Shown here piece by piece: positions 9,481-19,900 of a stretch of DNA of 64,000 nucleotides. Location: the NCBI RefSeq assembly GCF_905397275.1, contig NZ_CAJPUY010000002.1, positions 1 through 64,000 on the forward strand. Direction: 5' to 3'. The notes under the pieces were generated by a model that saw only the letters and a list, made by a program, of their open reading frames with translations, was not told the DNA's origin and made no database searches. Made by a program: the position numbers and the translations under genes. Position 1 is the stretch's first letter, and each line of letters opens with the position of its first letter. The stretch comes from Cupriavidus yeoncheonensis (GTDB taxonomy: Bacteria > Pseudomonadota > Gammaproteobacteria > Burkholderiales > Burkholderiaceae).

Positions 9481-10470
9481 GTGCCATCTGAACAACGAGA
9501 TGTATCTGTGCTGCACGCCAGCAAGAAACCGGTCCATGTGGCATTCGGCGTGGATGCAGGCTACTACCGTGGCATGGGGGTAGCCATCACATCCGTTGTG
9601 GAAAACAACCCGGGGCTGGATTTCGTTTTCCATGTTTTCGCTTTCTCCATCACGGCAGACAATCAGAAAAAGCTGGAGAAGCTGAAGGAACAGTATGGCG
9701 TAGCTGTTCAGCTCCATCTGCTCGACACTGCCGCCCTTGATGAGTTCCGCCAGTTCCCCTGCTTCAGCAAGCATTCGCTGGGTACGTTCATCCGCTTGCT
9801 GATCCCAACGACGCTGAAGGGCATCGCGGATCAAGTGTTGTACCTGGATGCTGACCTGCTTTGCTTCGGCGACCTGTCCGACCTGCTTGCGATCGATCTC
9901 GGGGACTGCATCGCCGCGGCGGTCGCCGATGAGAAGGACACTACTGTCAACACACAGATTCCGGCACTGGGGCTGAAACACGGCCACTACTTCAATGCAG
10001 GTGTCATGTACATCGATGTGCGGAACTGGGTTGCCGCCGACATCCAGCAGGTCGCGTTGAAGGCTCTCTCGACGCTGGACATGCGATTTGCGGACCAGGA
10101 TGCCCTTAACATCGCGCTCGATGGCAGGGTCAGATATGTTGAAACGAAGTGGAACTATCGATATCACCTCGTTGACTACCTGACACGCGGCGAAACCAAG
10201 CTGAACGTCTCACAGCCTTACGTTTTCATGCACTTCACCGGCCCGGTAAAACCGTGGCACACCTGGTGCCTGCATGATATCCGGGACTTATTCACGGAAA
10301 TCCAGTCTCGCTCGCCATGGGCGGAGTCGCCACTTGACGGGCCGCGAACCGCGCGTGAACTGAAACTGTTCTCCAAGTTCCTGATCACACAACACCGCAT
10401 TGCCGAAGGCGTCTACTGGCATTGCCGCTACCTGAGATCGCGGCTGAAGCAAAAACTGAAATCCTCATAG
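9481..10470 (+). CDS. Family 8 glycosyltransferase (LPS core type)
   Basis: This 329-residue GT8 enzyme probably adds glucose or galactose from a UDP-sugar to the LPS core (WaaO/WaaJ-like) at the cytoplasmic membrane face. The start HVAFGVDAGYYRGMGVAITS is family-typical, the metal-binding DxD is LDADLL (Asp123, Asp125), and the C-terminal HFTGPVKPWH is the second conserved GT8 block. It starts at GTG 9481 after GAGG. The next gene is an O-antigen ligase-like protein, so the pair reads as a core-completion unit. The codons are less G+C-rich than in the flanking core genes. Confidence 0.85.
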   Translation: MPSEQRDVSVLHASKKPVHVAFGVDAGYYRGMGVAITSVVENNPGLDFVFHVFAFSITADNQKKLEKLKEQYGVAVQLHLLDTAALDEFRQFPCFSKHSLGTFIRLLIPTTLKGIADQVLYLDADLLCFGDLSDLLAIDLGDCIAAAVADEKDTTVNTQIPALGLKHGHYFNAGVMYIDVRNWVAADIQQVALKALSTLDMRFADQDALNIALDGRVRYVETKWNYRYHLVDYLTRGETKLNVSQPYVFMHFTGPVKPWHTWCLHDIRDLFTEIQSRSPWAESPLDGPRTARELKLFSKFLITQHRIAEGVYWHCRYLRSRLKQKLKSS

Positions 10471-10525
10471 GGCTCTCGCCTGCGAACTAACCGTTTTACG
10501 CAAGTAAGTGCAGACCAAGAAGAGA

Positions 10526-11860
10526 ATGACTCAACAACTTGATCAAAGCCTCGCTTCAACCGCTTCAGTGTCGGGCTTTGCTTCCATGGAAAGGGACAAC
10601 GCGATATTCCGCGTCATGACCCGATTTGCCGCATTTATCCTTGCTGCTTTTTACGTGCTCGCGCTGATCGTCGATCGTGCGGCCGGAGTACTTTACGGCC
10701 TGCTGATTGTGCTGGGCCTTGCAGTTTTGATCTACCGCTGGAAGTCACAGAAGCGATTATTTGCCGACCAGATAAGGCGCTACTGGCCGCTAGCCCTCGC
10801 AATGGCCGCACCGATGTTGGCGGTAATAGCAAACGAGATTTCAAGGCTGCAATTCTCAGGCCGAAGCATTGATGCTCCATCGCGACTGGCTCTTTTTGCG
10901 CTGGTGCTCTGGACTGTTTCTCGCACACCGCTTCGATATTTGCGCCATTTGCAGTGGGCCTTTGTGGTCGGTGCGATCTTGTCCACCATCAAGATCCACG
11001 TATTAAGCCACGGCGGGCAAGACAGGTATCTGACGGACTTTATACCCATTACCATCTTCATTGAAATGGCTATGGTGCTCGGAACGTATGGGTTATTCTC
11101 AATTGCCTGGAACTCGAGGCAGAACAAGACTCAGATCGCGATTAAAGTCTTGGCGGCAGCGGCGATCCTGTATGGCAGCTACCTTTCCCAGTCACGCGGG
11201 GCATGGATAACCATACCCCTGTTCAGTGGTATTGCGCTGTACTCCAGTGGAATTCTGCCAAAGGGCCGCAAGCTTGCTGTGGCAGTCGTGATTGCGTTTG
11301 CGCTTATCGCGGCCATGAGCCAAGCCAGGCTAGTCAAGGATCGCATCGCCGATGCACGCAATGACATCGAACAGTATGTAACCGGAAGCAATGTCGAAAC
11401 CTCAATCGGCTTCCGGTTTCAGCTATGGCATGGATCCGTCGTGATCTTCCGGGAGCATCCGGTTTTCGGTGTAGGTGCCGACAAGTATCGCGACGCCCTT
11501 GCAGATCTGGCAAATCGGAAAATCATTACCCCATCCGCTGCCATTTTTGCCCATTCGCACAACGAATTTCTCTTCAATGCCGCCAAATTGGGCTTGTTTG
11601 GCATTGCTGCCTTGCTGGCCTTGTACCTGGTGCCTGCCTACTATTTCGTGCGGGATCTCCGGCACCGCGACAAGGAAGTCCGTGCCGCGGCTTGCATGGG
11701 CGCCTCCTTATGCGGCGGCATTTTTGTGCTCGGCCTGACCGATGTAGTATTCCTTTGGTGGGAAGTTTTTCCCTTCTACGCGGTGGGCATTGCCACATTC
11801 TTGAGCTTCATCGACAAGAAAAAAGCCGCCATACCGGCTCCACAAGGCGCCGCCGGGTAG
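10526..11860 (+). CDS. waaL: O-antigen ligase family membrane protein (WaaL/Wzy-like)
   Basis: The 444-residue protein has about ten to twelve hydrophobic segments and a large periplasmic loop. The loop carries the ligase-type motif region REHPVFGVGADKYRDAL, followed by AHSHNEFLFNAAKLG, which places the conserved Arg/His region of the Wzy_C family. It probably joins Und-PP-linked O-polysaccharide to lipid A-core in the periplasm. The same family includes Wzy polymerases, and no other polymerase candidate is visible in this window. I use ATG 10526, preceded by AAGAAGAG; a GTG at 10508 in the same frame is an alternative. It follows the GT8 gene by 55 bases. Confidence 0.75.
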   Translation: MTQQLDQSLASTASVSGFASMERDNAIFRVMTRFAAFILAAFYVLALIVDRAAGVLYGLLIVLGLAVLIYRWKSQKRLFADQIRRYWPLALAMAAPMLAVIANEISRLQFSGRSIDAPSRLALFALVLWTVSRTPLRYLRHLQWAFVVGAILSTIKIHVLSHGGQDRYLTDFIPITIFIEMAMVLGTYGLFSIAWNSRQNKTQIAIKVLAAAAILYGSYLSQSRGAWITIPLFSGIALYSSGILPKGRKLAVAVVIAFALIAAMSQARLVKDRIADARNDIEQYVTGSNVETSIGFRFQLWHGSVVIFREHPVFGVGADKYRDALADLANRKIITPSAAIFAHSHNEFLFNAAKLGLFGIAALLALYLVPAYYFVRDLRHRDKEVRAAACMGASLCGGIFVLGLTDVVFLWWEVFPFYAVGIATFLSFIDKKKAAIPAPQGAAG

Positions 11861-12055
11861 ATGCCGCTGATCAGGTAAAATTCCACTTCTCCGCAGCAGC
11901 ACCGCGCCGCAAGACGGACTGCTTCAGATTTGAACAACTTGCCCGCCGCGAAGGCCTGCAGCCAAATGGCCGACGCGGTGCATCCCTTGCCGTAAGCTGC
12001 CTGAACCGCCGGTCGCAAGACCTCCAGCGGTCCTCCCGACGGCTTTTTCGTTGCC

Positions 12056-12835
12056 ATGCCTGCCCAAGACCCCAGTACCGAAGCCATCTCGACTAAAGAC
12101 GTTCCAAGTGGCGAGAACGTTGAAGCGCCATCCACGACCGATCCCGAAGGCGTCGCCCACCCCCGCCGCATCCGCTCCTTCGTCCGGCGCGCCGGCCGCA
12201 CCTCCACCGGCCAACAACGCGCCATCGATGAAGTAGGCCCACGGCTGCTGGTACCCTACGCCCCCCAGCCGCTGGACTGGGAAGCCACATTCGGCCGCAA
12301 GGCCCCTGCCATCCTTGAGATCGGTTTCGGCATGGGTGAAACCACCGCGCATATCGCGCAGTTGCGCCCGCAGGACAATTTCCTTGGCTGCGAAGTGCAC
12401 GAACCCGGCGTGGGCGCGCTGCTCAAGCTGGCGGATGAGCGTGCTATCGGCAACATCCGGATCGTCCAGCATGATGCCGTGGAAGTCATCGCGCATATGC
12501 TCACCGAGAACTGCCTGGACGGCGTGCATATCTACTTCCCCGACCCGTGGCACAAGAAGCGCCACAACAAGCGCCGGCTGGTGCAGCCGCCGCTGGTGAA
12601 GCTGCTGGCCGGGCGTCTGAAGCCGGGCGGCTACATCCACTGCGCCACTGACTGGGAAGAGTACGCGCACCAGATGGTGGAAGTGCTGTCCGGCGAGCCG
12701 GCCCTGGAGAACACGTCCTCGGCGGCTGATGGCTTCTCGGAGCGGCCGGAATATCGCCCCATTACGAAGTTCGAGCGCCGCGGCGTACGGCTCGGGCATG
12801 GCGTCTGGGATGTAGTGTTCCGCAAGCGCGGCTGA
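12056..12835 (+). CDS. trmB: tRNA (guanine-N7-)-methyltransferase
   Basis: This 259-residue SAM-dependent enzyme methylates G46 in the tRNA variable loop. Clear TrmB signatures are [14 protein letters not shown] (SAM site), the acidic [10 protein letters not shown], and [15 protein letters not shown] with the C-terminal DWEEYAHQM. About 45 N-terminal residues are low-complexity and acidic, common in beta-proteobacterial TrmB. The ribosome site is weak, so the exact start is less certain than the identity. The 195 bases between the ligase gene and this one show no extra gene. Confidence 0.93.
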   Translation: MPAQDPSTEAISTKDVPSGENVEAPSTTDPEGVAHPRRIRSFVRRAGRTSTGQQRAIDEVGPRLLVPYAPQPLDWEATFGRKAPAILEIGFGMGETTAHIAQLRPQDNFLGCEVHEPGVGALLKLADERAIGNIRIVQHDAVEVIAHMLTENCLDGVHIYFPDPWHKKRHNKRRLVQPPLVKLLAGRLKPGGYIHCATDWEEYAHQMVEVLSGEPALENTSSAADGFSERPEYRPITKFERRGVRLGHGVWDVVFRKRG

Positions 12836-12855
12836 ACCGCTCCACCGGCGCAAAC

Positions 12856-12888
12856 AAAAAGGCGTGGCACATTGGCCACGCCTTTTTT
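12856..12888. terminator. Bidirectional terminator between trmB and uppP
   Basis: GGCGTGGC (12861-12868) pairs with GCCACGCC (12875-12882) around a six-base loop. A5 precedes the stem and T6 follows it, so it works in both directions. It serves the convergent genes trmB and uppP. Confidence 0.9.
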
Positions 12889-12907
12889 GCTTCCGGCATA
12901 TGCCTTG

Positions 12908-13789
12908 TCAGGCGTGCCAGGAAACGAGCCCGGTGTACGCGGTAGCCAGCACGATGATGCCGAATGCAATCCGGTACCAGGCAAATGGCTTGAAGTCGTG
13001 CGTGGCGACGAAGCGCAGCAGCCAGCGCACGCACAGGAAAGCGGACAGGAAGGCGAAGACGAAACCGACCCCGAAGATGCCCAGGTCGTCCGCGGACAGC
13101 AGCGCGCGGGCCTTGTACAGCTCGTACACGGTCGCTCCGAAGATCACGGGGATGGCAAGGAAGAACGAGAACTCGGTCGCCACCTGGCGCGACAGGCCGA
13201 ACAGCATGCCGCCGATGATGGTGGCGCCCGATCGCGACGTCCCCGGCACCAGCGCAAAGCACTGAGCAAGGCCGACCTTCAGGGCATCGCGCCAGTTCAG
13301 GTCGTCGACCGATTCGATGCGCGGCGCACCGGCCTTGGCGGCTTGCAGCAATGCATTGCCGCGCGGATTGCTCACCACCGCGCGGCGGCCCTCGCGCCAT
13401 TCGGCCAGCAGGATCACCACACCGCCGACGATGAAGGCCAGCGCCACCGTGATCGGGTTGAACAGGTGGGCCTTGATCCATTTGCCGAACACCAGCGCCA
13501 GCACGATGGCCGGCACCGTCGCCACGATCACGTTGATGGCAAAACGCTGCGCCTTGGGGTCCGTCGTCAGCCCGGCCAGCACGTTGCCGATGCGCCGGCG
13601 AAACTCCCAGCAGACCGCCAGGATGGCGCCGAACTGGATGACGATCTCGAAGATCTTGCCCTTTTCATCATTGAAGTCGAGCAACTGGCCGGCCAGGATC
13701 AGGTGGCCGGTGCTCGAAATAGGCAGAAACTCGGTCAGTCCTTCGACGATGCCGAGTATGACGGCTTTTAGGGCAAGTGCGATTTCCAT
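12908..13789 (-). CDS. uppP: Undecaprenyl-diphosphatase (BacA/UppP)
   Basis: The 293-residue integral membrane protein dephosphorylates undecaprenyl pyrophosphate, recycling the lipid carrier for peptidoglycan and O-antigen. Both family motifs are present: [17 protein letters not shown] (residues 13-29, with the acidic catalytic pair and SSTGH) and [15 protein letters not shown] in the second half. Multiple hydrophobic helices fit the eight-helix fold. It is useful context for the polysaccharide locus downstream, which consumes the same carrier. It converges on trmB at a shared terminator; the ribosome site before ATG 13789 is weak. Confidence 0.93.
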   Translation of the reverse strand: MEIALALKAVILGIVEGLTEFLPISSTGHLILAGQLLDFNDEKGKIFEIVIQFGAILAVCWEFRRRIGNVLAGLTTDPKAQRFAINVIVATVPAIVLALVFGKWIKAHLFNPITVALAFIVGGVVILLAEWREGRRAVVSNPRGNALLQAAKAGAPRIESVDDLNWRDALKVGLAQCFALVPGTSRSGATIIGGMLFGLSRQVATEFSFFLAIPVIFGATVYELYKARALLSADDLGIFGVGFVFAFLSAFLCVRWLLRFVATHDFKPFAWYRIAFGIIVLATAYTGLVSWHA

Positions 13790-13850
13790 GGATGGGATCG
13801 TTTAGGCGGGGACATGTCCGATGTTGGCCGGATGATGCCTGCTCTGTGGC

Positions 13851-14411
13851 TCAGGGGCGATTGATTTTGACGTTGATGCCGTCAGACAAGACGGTGATTG
13901 TACCGGGCTCGACATCACTTCCCGCAAGGCGCAGCTGGTCCGGCCGGAAGGTGTACAGCGCGTAGCCCTGCAGGAACTGTTCAGCCACGATCCCGCCCAG
14001 CGCATTGATCTGGCGCGAAAACTGGCCGGGCAGGCCCTGCACGTCGAACTGCCGGACTTCCGGATCCTGCAGCACGACCGAATGACTCTGGGCGTCGTAA
14101 CGCAGCCCGCTATCCAGCGCAAACCGGCCCGCCAGCGCCTGGCGGAAGAACAACTTGTTGTCAACGGTGGCATCGAACTGCAGGTTGACACGATTGCGCG
14201 CCGGGTCGAGCGTCAGGCGCGGGTTCGACAACTGGATGTCGAACAGCTCCAGGTAGCGCTTGCTGAACGGGAACTTATGCTCGAGCGCCGACTGCAACTG
14301 GCTCTGCGAGAAGGTGTAGTCATTACCGAAGGAACCGCAGGCGCCCAGCCAGACAGTCACCACGGCAGCGGCGATGGCGCCTGTCCAGCGCCGCCGGGAA
14401 ATCCGGATCAT
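13851..14411 (-). CDS. DUF1439-type outer-membrane lipoprotein
   Basis: The 186-residue protein begins with a basic n-region, a hydrophobic core and the lipobox LGAC (Cys25), so it should be a lipoprotein. The mature part (YTFSQSQLQSALEHKFPF, then several beta strands such as VNLQFDATVDNK) resembles the YceB/DUF1439 family, whose role is not well defined. GGAGG sits upstream of ATG 14411. It precedes uppP on the same strand by 61 bases and may be co-transcribed with it. Confidence 0.8.
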   Translation of the reverse strand: MIRISRRRWTGAIAAAVVTVWLGACGSFGNDYTFSQSQLQSALEHKFPFSKRYLELFDIQLSNPRLTLDPARNRVNLQFDATVDNKLFFRQALAGRFALDSGLRYDAQSHSVVLQDPEVRQFDVQGLPGQFSRQINALGGIVAEQFLQGYALYTFRPDQLRLAGSDVEPGTITVLSDGINVKINRP

Positions 14412-14452
14412 ATTGCCTCCGATGGAGTGGGTTTGCGCCGATCGGCGCGGGC

Positions 14453-14484
14453 GGCCCTAGTTGGCCCTTAGTTGGCCCTTAGTT
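14453..14484 (+). repeat. Short tandem repeat, about three units of GGCCCTTAGTT
   Basis: Units lie at 14453-14462 (10 bases, one T missing), 14463-14473 and 14474-14484. The stop codon of the minus-strand YkgJ-type gene lies inside the third unit. Each full unit read in reverse supplies a TAA. Confidence 0.8.
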
Positions 14485-14775
14485 AGATGTCGCGCCGCGG
14501 CCGTCAGGCGCGGTCAGGATCTCGAGTTTCGTGAGCCAGCGCAGTGCGGATTCGCGAGAGTCGCCGCACATTTCGGCGGATGGCTGCAGGCCGCCGCAGA
14601 AGGCCGGCCGCTCGGGCCGGCCGAACACGGCGCACCTCGCATCCGGCAGCAGCTGCGCGCAGCGAACTCCGGCCGGCTTGCCCGCGGGCATGCCGGGAAG
14701 CGGCGATGCGATTGACGGCGCGATGCAGCAGGCGCCGCAACCGTCGCGGCAGGAAATGTGAGACTGGCAACTCAT
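14479..14775 (-). CDS. YkgJ/UPF0153-type cysteine cluster protein
   Basis: This 98-residue protein has the family's Cys pattern: CRDGCGACC near residues 9-17, a mid RCAQLL...RCAVFG pair, FCGGLQ and EMCG. Such proteins are predicted to bind zinc or an iron-sulfur cluster; the cellular role is unknown. The tripeptide CCI followed by [11 protein letters not shown] is also typical. It is transcribed toward the DUF1439 lipoprotein gene with 67 bases between them. Confidence 0.8.
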   Translation of the reverse strand: MSCQSHISCRDGCGACCIAPSIASPLPGMPAGKPAGVRCAQLLPDARCAVFGRPERPAFCGGLQPSAEMCGDSRESALRWLTKLEILTAPDGRGATSN

Positions 14776-14937
14776 GGGAATGGTTCAGCAAGCCGCTTCC
14801 GGGCAATGGCAAACGCGCCATTGTGCCCGAATACCAGCCCGATCCTGCCGCCCTTCCGGGGATTCCGCATCAAGAGCACCCTGAATCACCTGTTGTATGG
14901 GTGCCGCGCCTTCGTACCGAGGCAGGGCGAACCCGGG

Positions 14938-14967
14938 TTGACCCCCGCTGCAGAGCCGCCCTACATT
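14938..14967 (+). promoter_or_regulatory. Candidate promoter of the TetR-RND operon
   Basis: TTGACC (14938-14943) is followed 18 bases later by TACATT (14962-14967), about 45 bases before the regulator's ATG. The AT-rich ACAAGTTATTAATATT just downstream is a plausible binding site for the encoded TetR protein, but no clear inverted repeat is visible. Confidence 0.4.
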
Positions 14968-15012
14968 ACTGACCCACAAGTTATTAATATTTGCGCTGCT
15001 GCTGCTTCATCC

Positions 15013-15834
15013 ATGGCAACCCCCAGGAAGTCCCCCGTGACCAACCGCCCCGCTCACCCCAACGACGCCGAAGCACCGCGCTGGAGCCGGCGCAAGGCCG
15101 CGCGCCCGCAGGAACTGGTCAGCGCCGCGCTCGACTTGTTCGTCGAGCGCGGCTATGCCGCCACGCGACTGGAAGACGTGGCGGCAGCCGCCGGGGTCTC
15201 CAAGGGGACGGTGTACCTCTACTTTGCCAACAAGGAAGAGCTGTTCAAGACCGTGGTGCGCGAGAACCTGGTGCCGGCGCTGGCGCGGGGCACCGACCTG
15301 GTCGACCGGTTCGAGGGCTCGACGCCGGAGTTGCTGCGCGAACTGCTGCGTGGCTGGTGGGGACTGATCGGCGCCACGCCGGTGGCGGGCCTGACCAAGC
15401 TGATCATGGCGGAATCGGGCAATTTCCCGGACATCGCACGCTTCTACCAGGAAGAGGTGATGGTGCCTGGCGACGAACTGTTCGCACGCGTGCTGGCGCG
15501 CGGCGTGGAGCGCGGCGAGTTCCGCGCCCTGCCCTCCAACCCCGCCACCACGCTGGTCTGCGCGCCGCTGGTGTTCCTGATGCTCTGGCAGCGTGCGTTC
15601 GGCCTCTATGCGCACAAGGAAATCGACCCCGATGCCTATCTCGACAACCTGCTCGAGATGCTGCTGTTCGGCCTGACGACTGGTGAGACCCGCGACCGCC
15701 CGCTGCCGCCGAAGTCCGGCCCCTACGTCTGGGAAAAGCTCCGAGACGAGATGCAAGCCCAGCGGCTGGCGCAGCGCACCGACGAGCCGGACACGATGGC
15801 AACCCCTGGCGCCGCACAACAAGACAAGACATGA
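15013..15834 (+). CDS. TetR/AcrR-family transcriptional regulator
   Basis: This 273-residue protein has the TetR helix-turn-helix at about residues 35-75 (SAALDLFVERGYAATRLEDVAAAAGVSK is split by the turn at AAAAGVSK, then GTVYLYFANKEELF). A longer ligand-binding and dimer domain follows. It is first in an operon with an RND pump, and its stop overlaps the MFP start (ATGA), so it probably represses its own operon until a pump substrate binds. ATG 15013 has only a weak ribosome site. The C-terminal tail (about residues 225-273) is low-complexity and dispensable-looking. Confidence 0.88.
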   Translation: MATPRKSPVTNRPAHPNDAEAPRWSRRKAARPQELVSAALDLFVERGYAATRLEDVAAAAGVSKGTVYLYFANKEELFKTVVRENLVPALARGTDLVDRFEGSTPELLRELLRGWWGLIGATPVAGLTKLIMAESGNFPDIARFYQEEVMVPGDELFARVLARGVERGEFRALPSNPATTLVCAPLVFLMLWQRAFGLYAHKEIDPDAYLDNLLEMLLFGLTTGETRDRPLPPKSGPYVWEKLRDEMQAQRLAQRTDEPDTMATPGAAQQDKT

Positions 15835-16949
15835 AGCGAAACAAGAAGATCCTGATCGCCGTGCTGGGCGCGGTGGCCGTACTCAGCGCCACCGCCGCCG
15901 TACGCAAGGCCGGCAGTGCGCGCCAGGCACATGCATCGGCGCAGGCCGCGGCGCCCTCCGTGGTGGAGTTCCTGCAGTCCGACCTGGTGCAGGCGGGCAC
16001 GCATGACCTGCGGGTCGCGCTGCCGCTGTCGGGCAGTCTGCGCGCGCTGAACCAGGCCTCGGTCAAGGCCAAGGTCTCGGGCGAGGTGCAGCAGGTGCTC
16101 GTGCGCGAGGGCGAGGCCGTGCGCGCGGGACAGGTCATCGTACGCATCGACCCGACCGAGTACGAGGCCAAGGTCGCCCAGGCTCGCGGCCAGATGCTGG
16201 CGGCGCGCGGCCAGTTCGAGAACTCGCGCCAGACCTGGGAGCGCAACCGCGAACTGGTCGGCAAGGGCTTTATCTCGAAGACCGCGTTCGACAACTACCA
16301 ATCCAACCTTGACGTGGCGCGCGCCAACCTGGACGCCGCCCAGGGCGGGCTGGCCGTCGCGCAGAAAGCGCTCAACGACACCGTGGTCAAGGCCCCGCTC
16401 GATGGCATGGTTGCCGCGCGCGCCGTGCAGCCCGGTGAAAAGGTATCGCCCGACACGCGCCTGATCGACGTGGTCGACCTGCGCGTGCTGGAACTGGAAG
16501 CACCCGTGCCGATGGCCGACGTGGCGCGCGCGTCGGTGGGCCAGTCGGTGCAACTGAACGTGGAAGGCGCCGGGCAGTTCACCGGCGCGCTCGTGCGCAT
16601 CAACCCGGCCGTGAGCCAGGGCACGCGCAGCATCATGGTGTACGTGCGCGTGCAGAACGGCGACGGCAAGCTGCGCGCCGGCATGTTCGCGCGCGGCGCG
16701 CTAGTGCTCGGCGAGCGCAGCGGCGTGGTGTCGGTGCCGGCCTCGGCCGTACGCAGCGACGGCGACCGCGCCTTTGTCTATGTGGTCGAGAACGGCCTGC
16801 TGGCCGAACGCGCCGTGCAGACTGGCGTGCGCGACGACGGCAGCGGCCTGGTCGAGATCACCTCGGGGCTGGTCGCCGGCACCGAGATCGTGCGCAACAA
16901 CCTGGGCACGCTGCGCAGCGGCAGCCAGGTGCGCCGCGTGAAAGCCTGA
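15831..16949 (+). CDS. RND efflux membrane fusion (periplasmic adaptor) protein
   Basis: The 372-residue HlyD/AcrA-type adaptor links an inner-membrane RND pump to an outer-membrane channel. An uncleaved or signal-type hydrophobic start (ILIAVLGAVAVLSATAA) has no lipobox. Next come the lipoyl half-motif VSGEVQQVLVREGEAV, a helical hairpin (about residues 105-175), the second lipoyl half (APLDGMVAARAVQPGEKV) and the beta-barrel and membrane-proximal domains. The ATG overlaps the TetR stop by four bases. The short hairpin suggests a MexC/MdtA-like or metal/solvent-type adaptor; the substrate is not evident. Confidence 0.88.
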   Translation: MKRNKKILIAVLGAVAVLSATAAVRKAGSARQAHASAQAAAPSVVEFLQSDLVQAGTHDLRVALPLSGSLRALNQASVKAKVSGEVQQVLVREGEAVRAGQVIVRIDPTEYEAKVAQARGQMLAARGQFENSRQTWERNRELVGKGFISKTAFDNYQSNLDVARANLDAAQGGLAVAQKALNDTVVKAPLDGMVAARAVQPGEKVSPDTRLIDVVDLRVLELEAPVPMADVARASVGQSVQLNVEGAGQFTGALVRINPAVSQGTRSIMVYVRVQNGDGKLRAGMFARGALVLGERSGVVSVPASAVRSDGDRAFVYVVENGLLAERAVQTGVRDDGSGLVEITSGLVAGTEIVRNNLGTLRSGSQVRRVKA

Positions 16950-16961
16950 GGACGACGCGCC

Positions 16962-19900
16962 ATGTGGTTCACCCGCCTGTCGATCCAGAACCCGGTGCTG
17001 GCCACCATGATGATGCTGGCCTTCATCGTGGTGGGCCTGTTCTCTTACCAGCGCTTGCCGGTGGACCAGTTCCCCGACATCACCTTTCCGGTGGTGGTGG
17101 TGCAGACCGAATACCCGGGCGCCGCACCGGAATCGGTCGAGTCCGACGTCACGCGCAAGGTCGAGGAGATCGTCAACACGATCTCGGGCATCGACGAGAT
17201 CTTCTCGCACTCCTACCAGGGCACCTCCGTCGTCGTCGTCAAGTTCGACCTGAGCGTCGACGTTGGCCAGGCCGCGCAGGACGTGCGCGACAAGCTGGCG
17301 CTGATCCGCCCGCAGCTTCGCGACGAGGTCGAAGAGCCGCGTGTACTGCGCTACGACCCGACCGACGCACCGATCTTCTACCTCTCGGTCTCGAACGCGC
17401 CGGGCGCCCAGCGCAGCCAGCGCGAGCTGACGACCATTGCCGACCAGATCGTGCGCAAGCGGCTCGAGACCGTGCGCGGCGTGGGCGCGATCAACATCGT
17501 CGGCGGCACCAAGCGCGAGGTCGAGATCCGCATCCGCCCGGCGCAGCTCGAAGCGCTCGGCATCGGCATCGACCAGGTGATGAACGCCATCCGCAGCGAG
17601 AACCAGGAGCTGCCGGCCGGCGAGCTGCGCTCGTCCTCGACCGAGACCGTGGTGCAGATCAAGGGCCGCGTGCCGACGCCCGATGCCTTCCGCCACATCA
17701 TCGTCGCGCGCCGCGCGGGCCAGCCGGTCACGCTGGGCGAGATCGCCGACGTGCGCGATGGCCAGGAAGAACAGGAAAGCCTCGCGCTGCTCGACGGCAA
17801 GCGCGCCCTCTTCCTCTCCGTGGTCAAGGCCCAGGGCCAGAACACGGTCGATACCGTCGACGGCCTGGTACGCATGGCCGATGAAGTGCGCAAGCTGGTG
17901 CCCGCGGGCGTGCAGCTTACCGTGGTCAACGACACCGCACGCGGCATCCGCAGCAGCGTGAAGGAAGTACGCTCCACGCTGCTCGAAGGCGCGCTGCTGA
18001 CCGTGGCGATCGTCTTCCTGTTCCTGGGCTCGTGGCGCAGCACGGTCATCACGGGCCTGACGCTGCCGATCGCGCTGATCGGCACCTTCGGCGTGATGTA
18101 CCTGTGCGGCTTCACGCTCAACGTGATCACGCTGATGGCGCTGTCGCTGTGCGTGGGCCTGCTGATCGACGATGCCATCGTGGTGCGCGAGAACATCGTG
18201 CGCCACAACCTGATGGGCAAGGACCACCGCACGTCGGCGCTCGATGGCACCGCCGAGATCGGGCTGGCGGTGCTGGCCACGACGTTCTCGATCGTCGCGG
18301 TGTTCCTGCCAGTGGGGTTCATGGGCGGCATCATCGGGCGCTTCTTCCACCAGTTCGGCATCACCGTGGTGGCGGCCGTGCTGATCTCGATGTTCGTGTC
18401 GTTCACGCTGGACCCGATGCTGTCCTCGGTCTGGCACGACCCCGACCTGCACGGCACCGGCAACAAGACCAGCTGGTACGGCCGCACCGTGGGCCGGCTG
18501 CTCGACTGGTTCTCGGCGCGCATGGACGCACTGGGCCATGGCTATGCCGGCATGCTGGGCTGGGCGCTCAGGCACCGGCTGGCCACTACGCTGATCGCGA
18601 TCGTCACGTTCTTCGGCAGCTTTGCGCTGGTGCCGCTGATCGGCACGGAATTCGTGCCCGCGGCCGACCTTGGCGAAACGCAGGTCGGCTTCACCACGCC
18701 GGTCGGTACGTCGATGGAAGTCACCGAGGCCAAGGTGCGCCAGGTGGAAGCCGCGCTCAAGTCTTTCCCCGAAGTCGCCTATACCTACGCGACGATCAAT
18801 TCCGGCAATACGTCCGGGCGCAACAACGCACTGGTGTCGGTGCGGCTGGTGGAGCGCCGCGCGCGCAAGCTGTCCACCGTGCAGCTCAACCCGAAGATCC
18901 GCGAGCGCCTGAGCGGAATTGCCGGCATCACGCTGACCATGGTCGGCATGCCCGACGGCGCCGGCGGCCAGAAGGCGGTCCAGGTGTCGATCCAGGGCGA
19001 TGACCTCAACGAACTGCGGCGGCTGTCGCAGGAGGCCAGCCGCCGCATGCGGTCCATCCGCGGCCTGGCGGACCTGGATTCGAGCATGAAGGACGACCGG
19101 CCCACCGTCGAGGTGCGTATCCGCCGCGAACTGGCGTCGGACCTGGGCGTGGGCGTCGCCCAGGTCGGCAATGCGCTGCGGCCGCTGCTCGCGGGCGATG
19201 CCATCAGCTCATGGCGTGCACCGGATGACCAGAACTACGACGTGCGCGTGCGGCTGCCGCGCGACGCGCGCACCGGCCTGGCCGACCTGACCGCGTTGAT
19301 GATCGCCAGCAACCAGACCAACCCCGACGGCACGCCGAAGATGGTGGCGCTGCGGCAGGTGGCCGACCTGGTGCCGACCACGGGCGCCAACCAGATCAGC
19401 CGCCGCGACCTGAACCGCGAAGTCGAGTTGACCGCCAACACCGCCGGGCGCTCGGCAGGCGAAGTCGCGCGCGACGTCAAGGCCGCGCTTGACGGCATGA
19501 CCTGGCCGGCCGGCTACAAGTACCGCTTTGGTGGCTCGACCAAGTCGATGAACGAGTCCTTCGGCTACGCGGTGTCCGCGCTGGCGCTGGCCGTGATCTT
19601 CATCTACATGATCCTGGCGTCGCAGTTCGCCAGCTTCTTCCAGCCGATCGCCATCATGACCTCGCTGCCGCTCACGCTGATCGGCGTGTTCGCGGCACTG
19701 CTGCTGTTCCGCTCGACGCTGAACATGTTCTCGATCATCGGCTTCATCATGCTGATGGGGCTGGTCACCAAGAACGCGATCCTGCTGGTGGACTTTGCCA
19801 ACCAGGCCCGGCGCGGGCACGTGGACGGCGCCGACGGCCAGGCGCCGCTCTCGCGCGAGGCCGCGCTGATCGAAGCCGCGCGCGTGCGGCTGCGCCCGAT

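Noticed and set aside
8653..10167. A 504-codon reading of the hypothetical gene extending through tRNA-Gly
   Set aside because: It would run through a tRNA and antisense to the GT8 gene. Only the last 126 codons, with a GTG and a ribosome site, are kept.
16701..18575. 624-codon minus-strand frame antisense to the adaptor and RND genes
   Set aside because: It mirrors the codon pattern of the real genes on the plus strand, has His/Arg/Asp-rich low-complexity content and no domain. The plus-strand RND and adaptor motifs are unambiguous.
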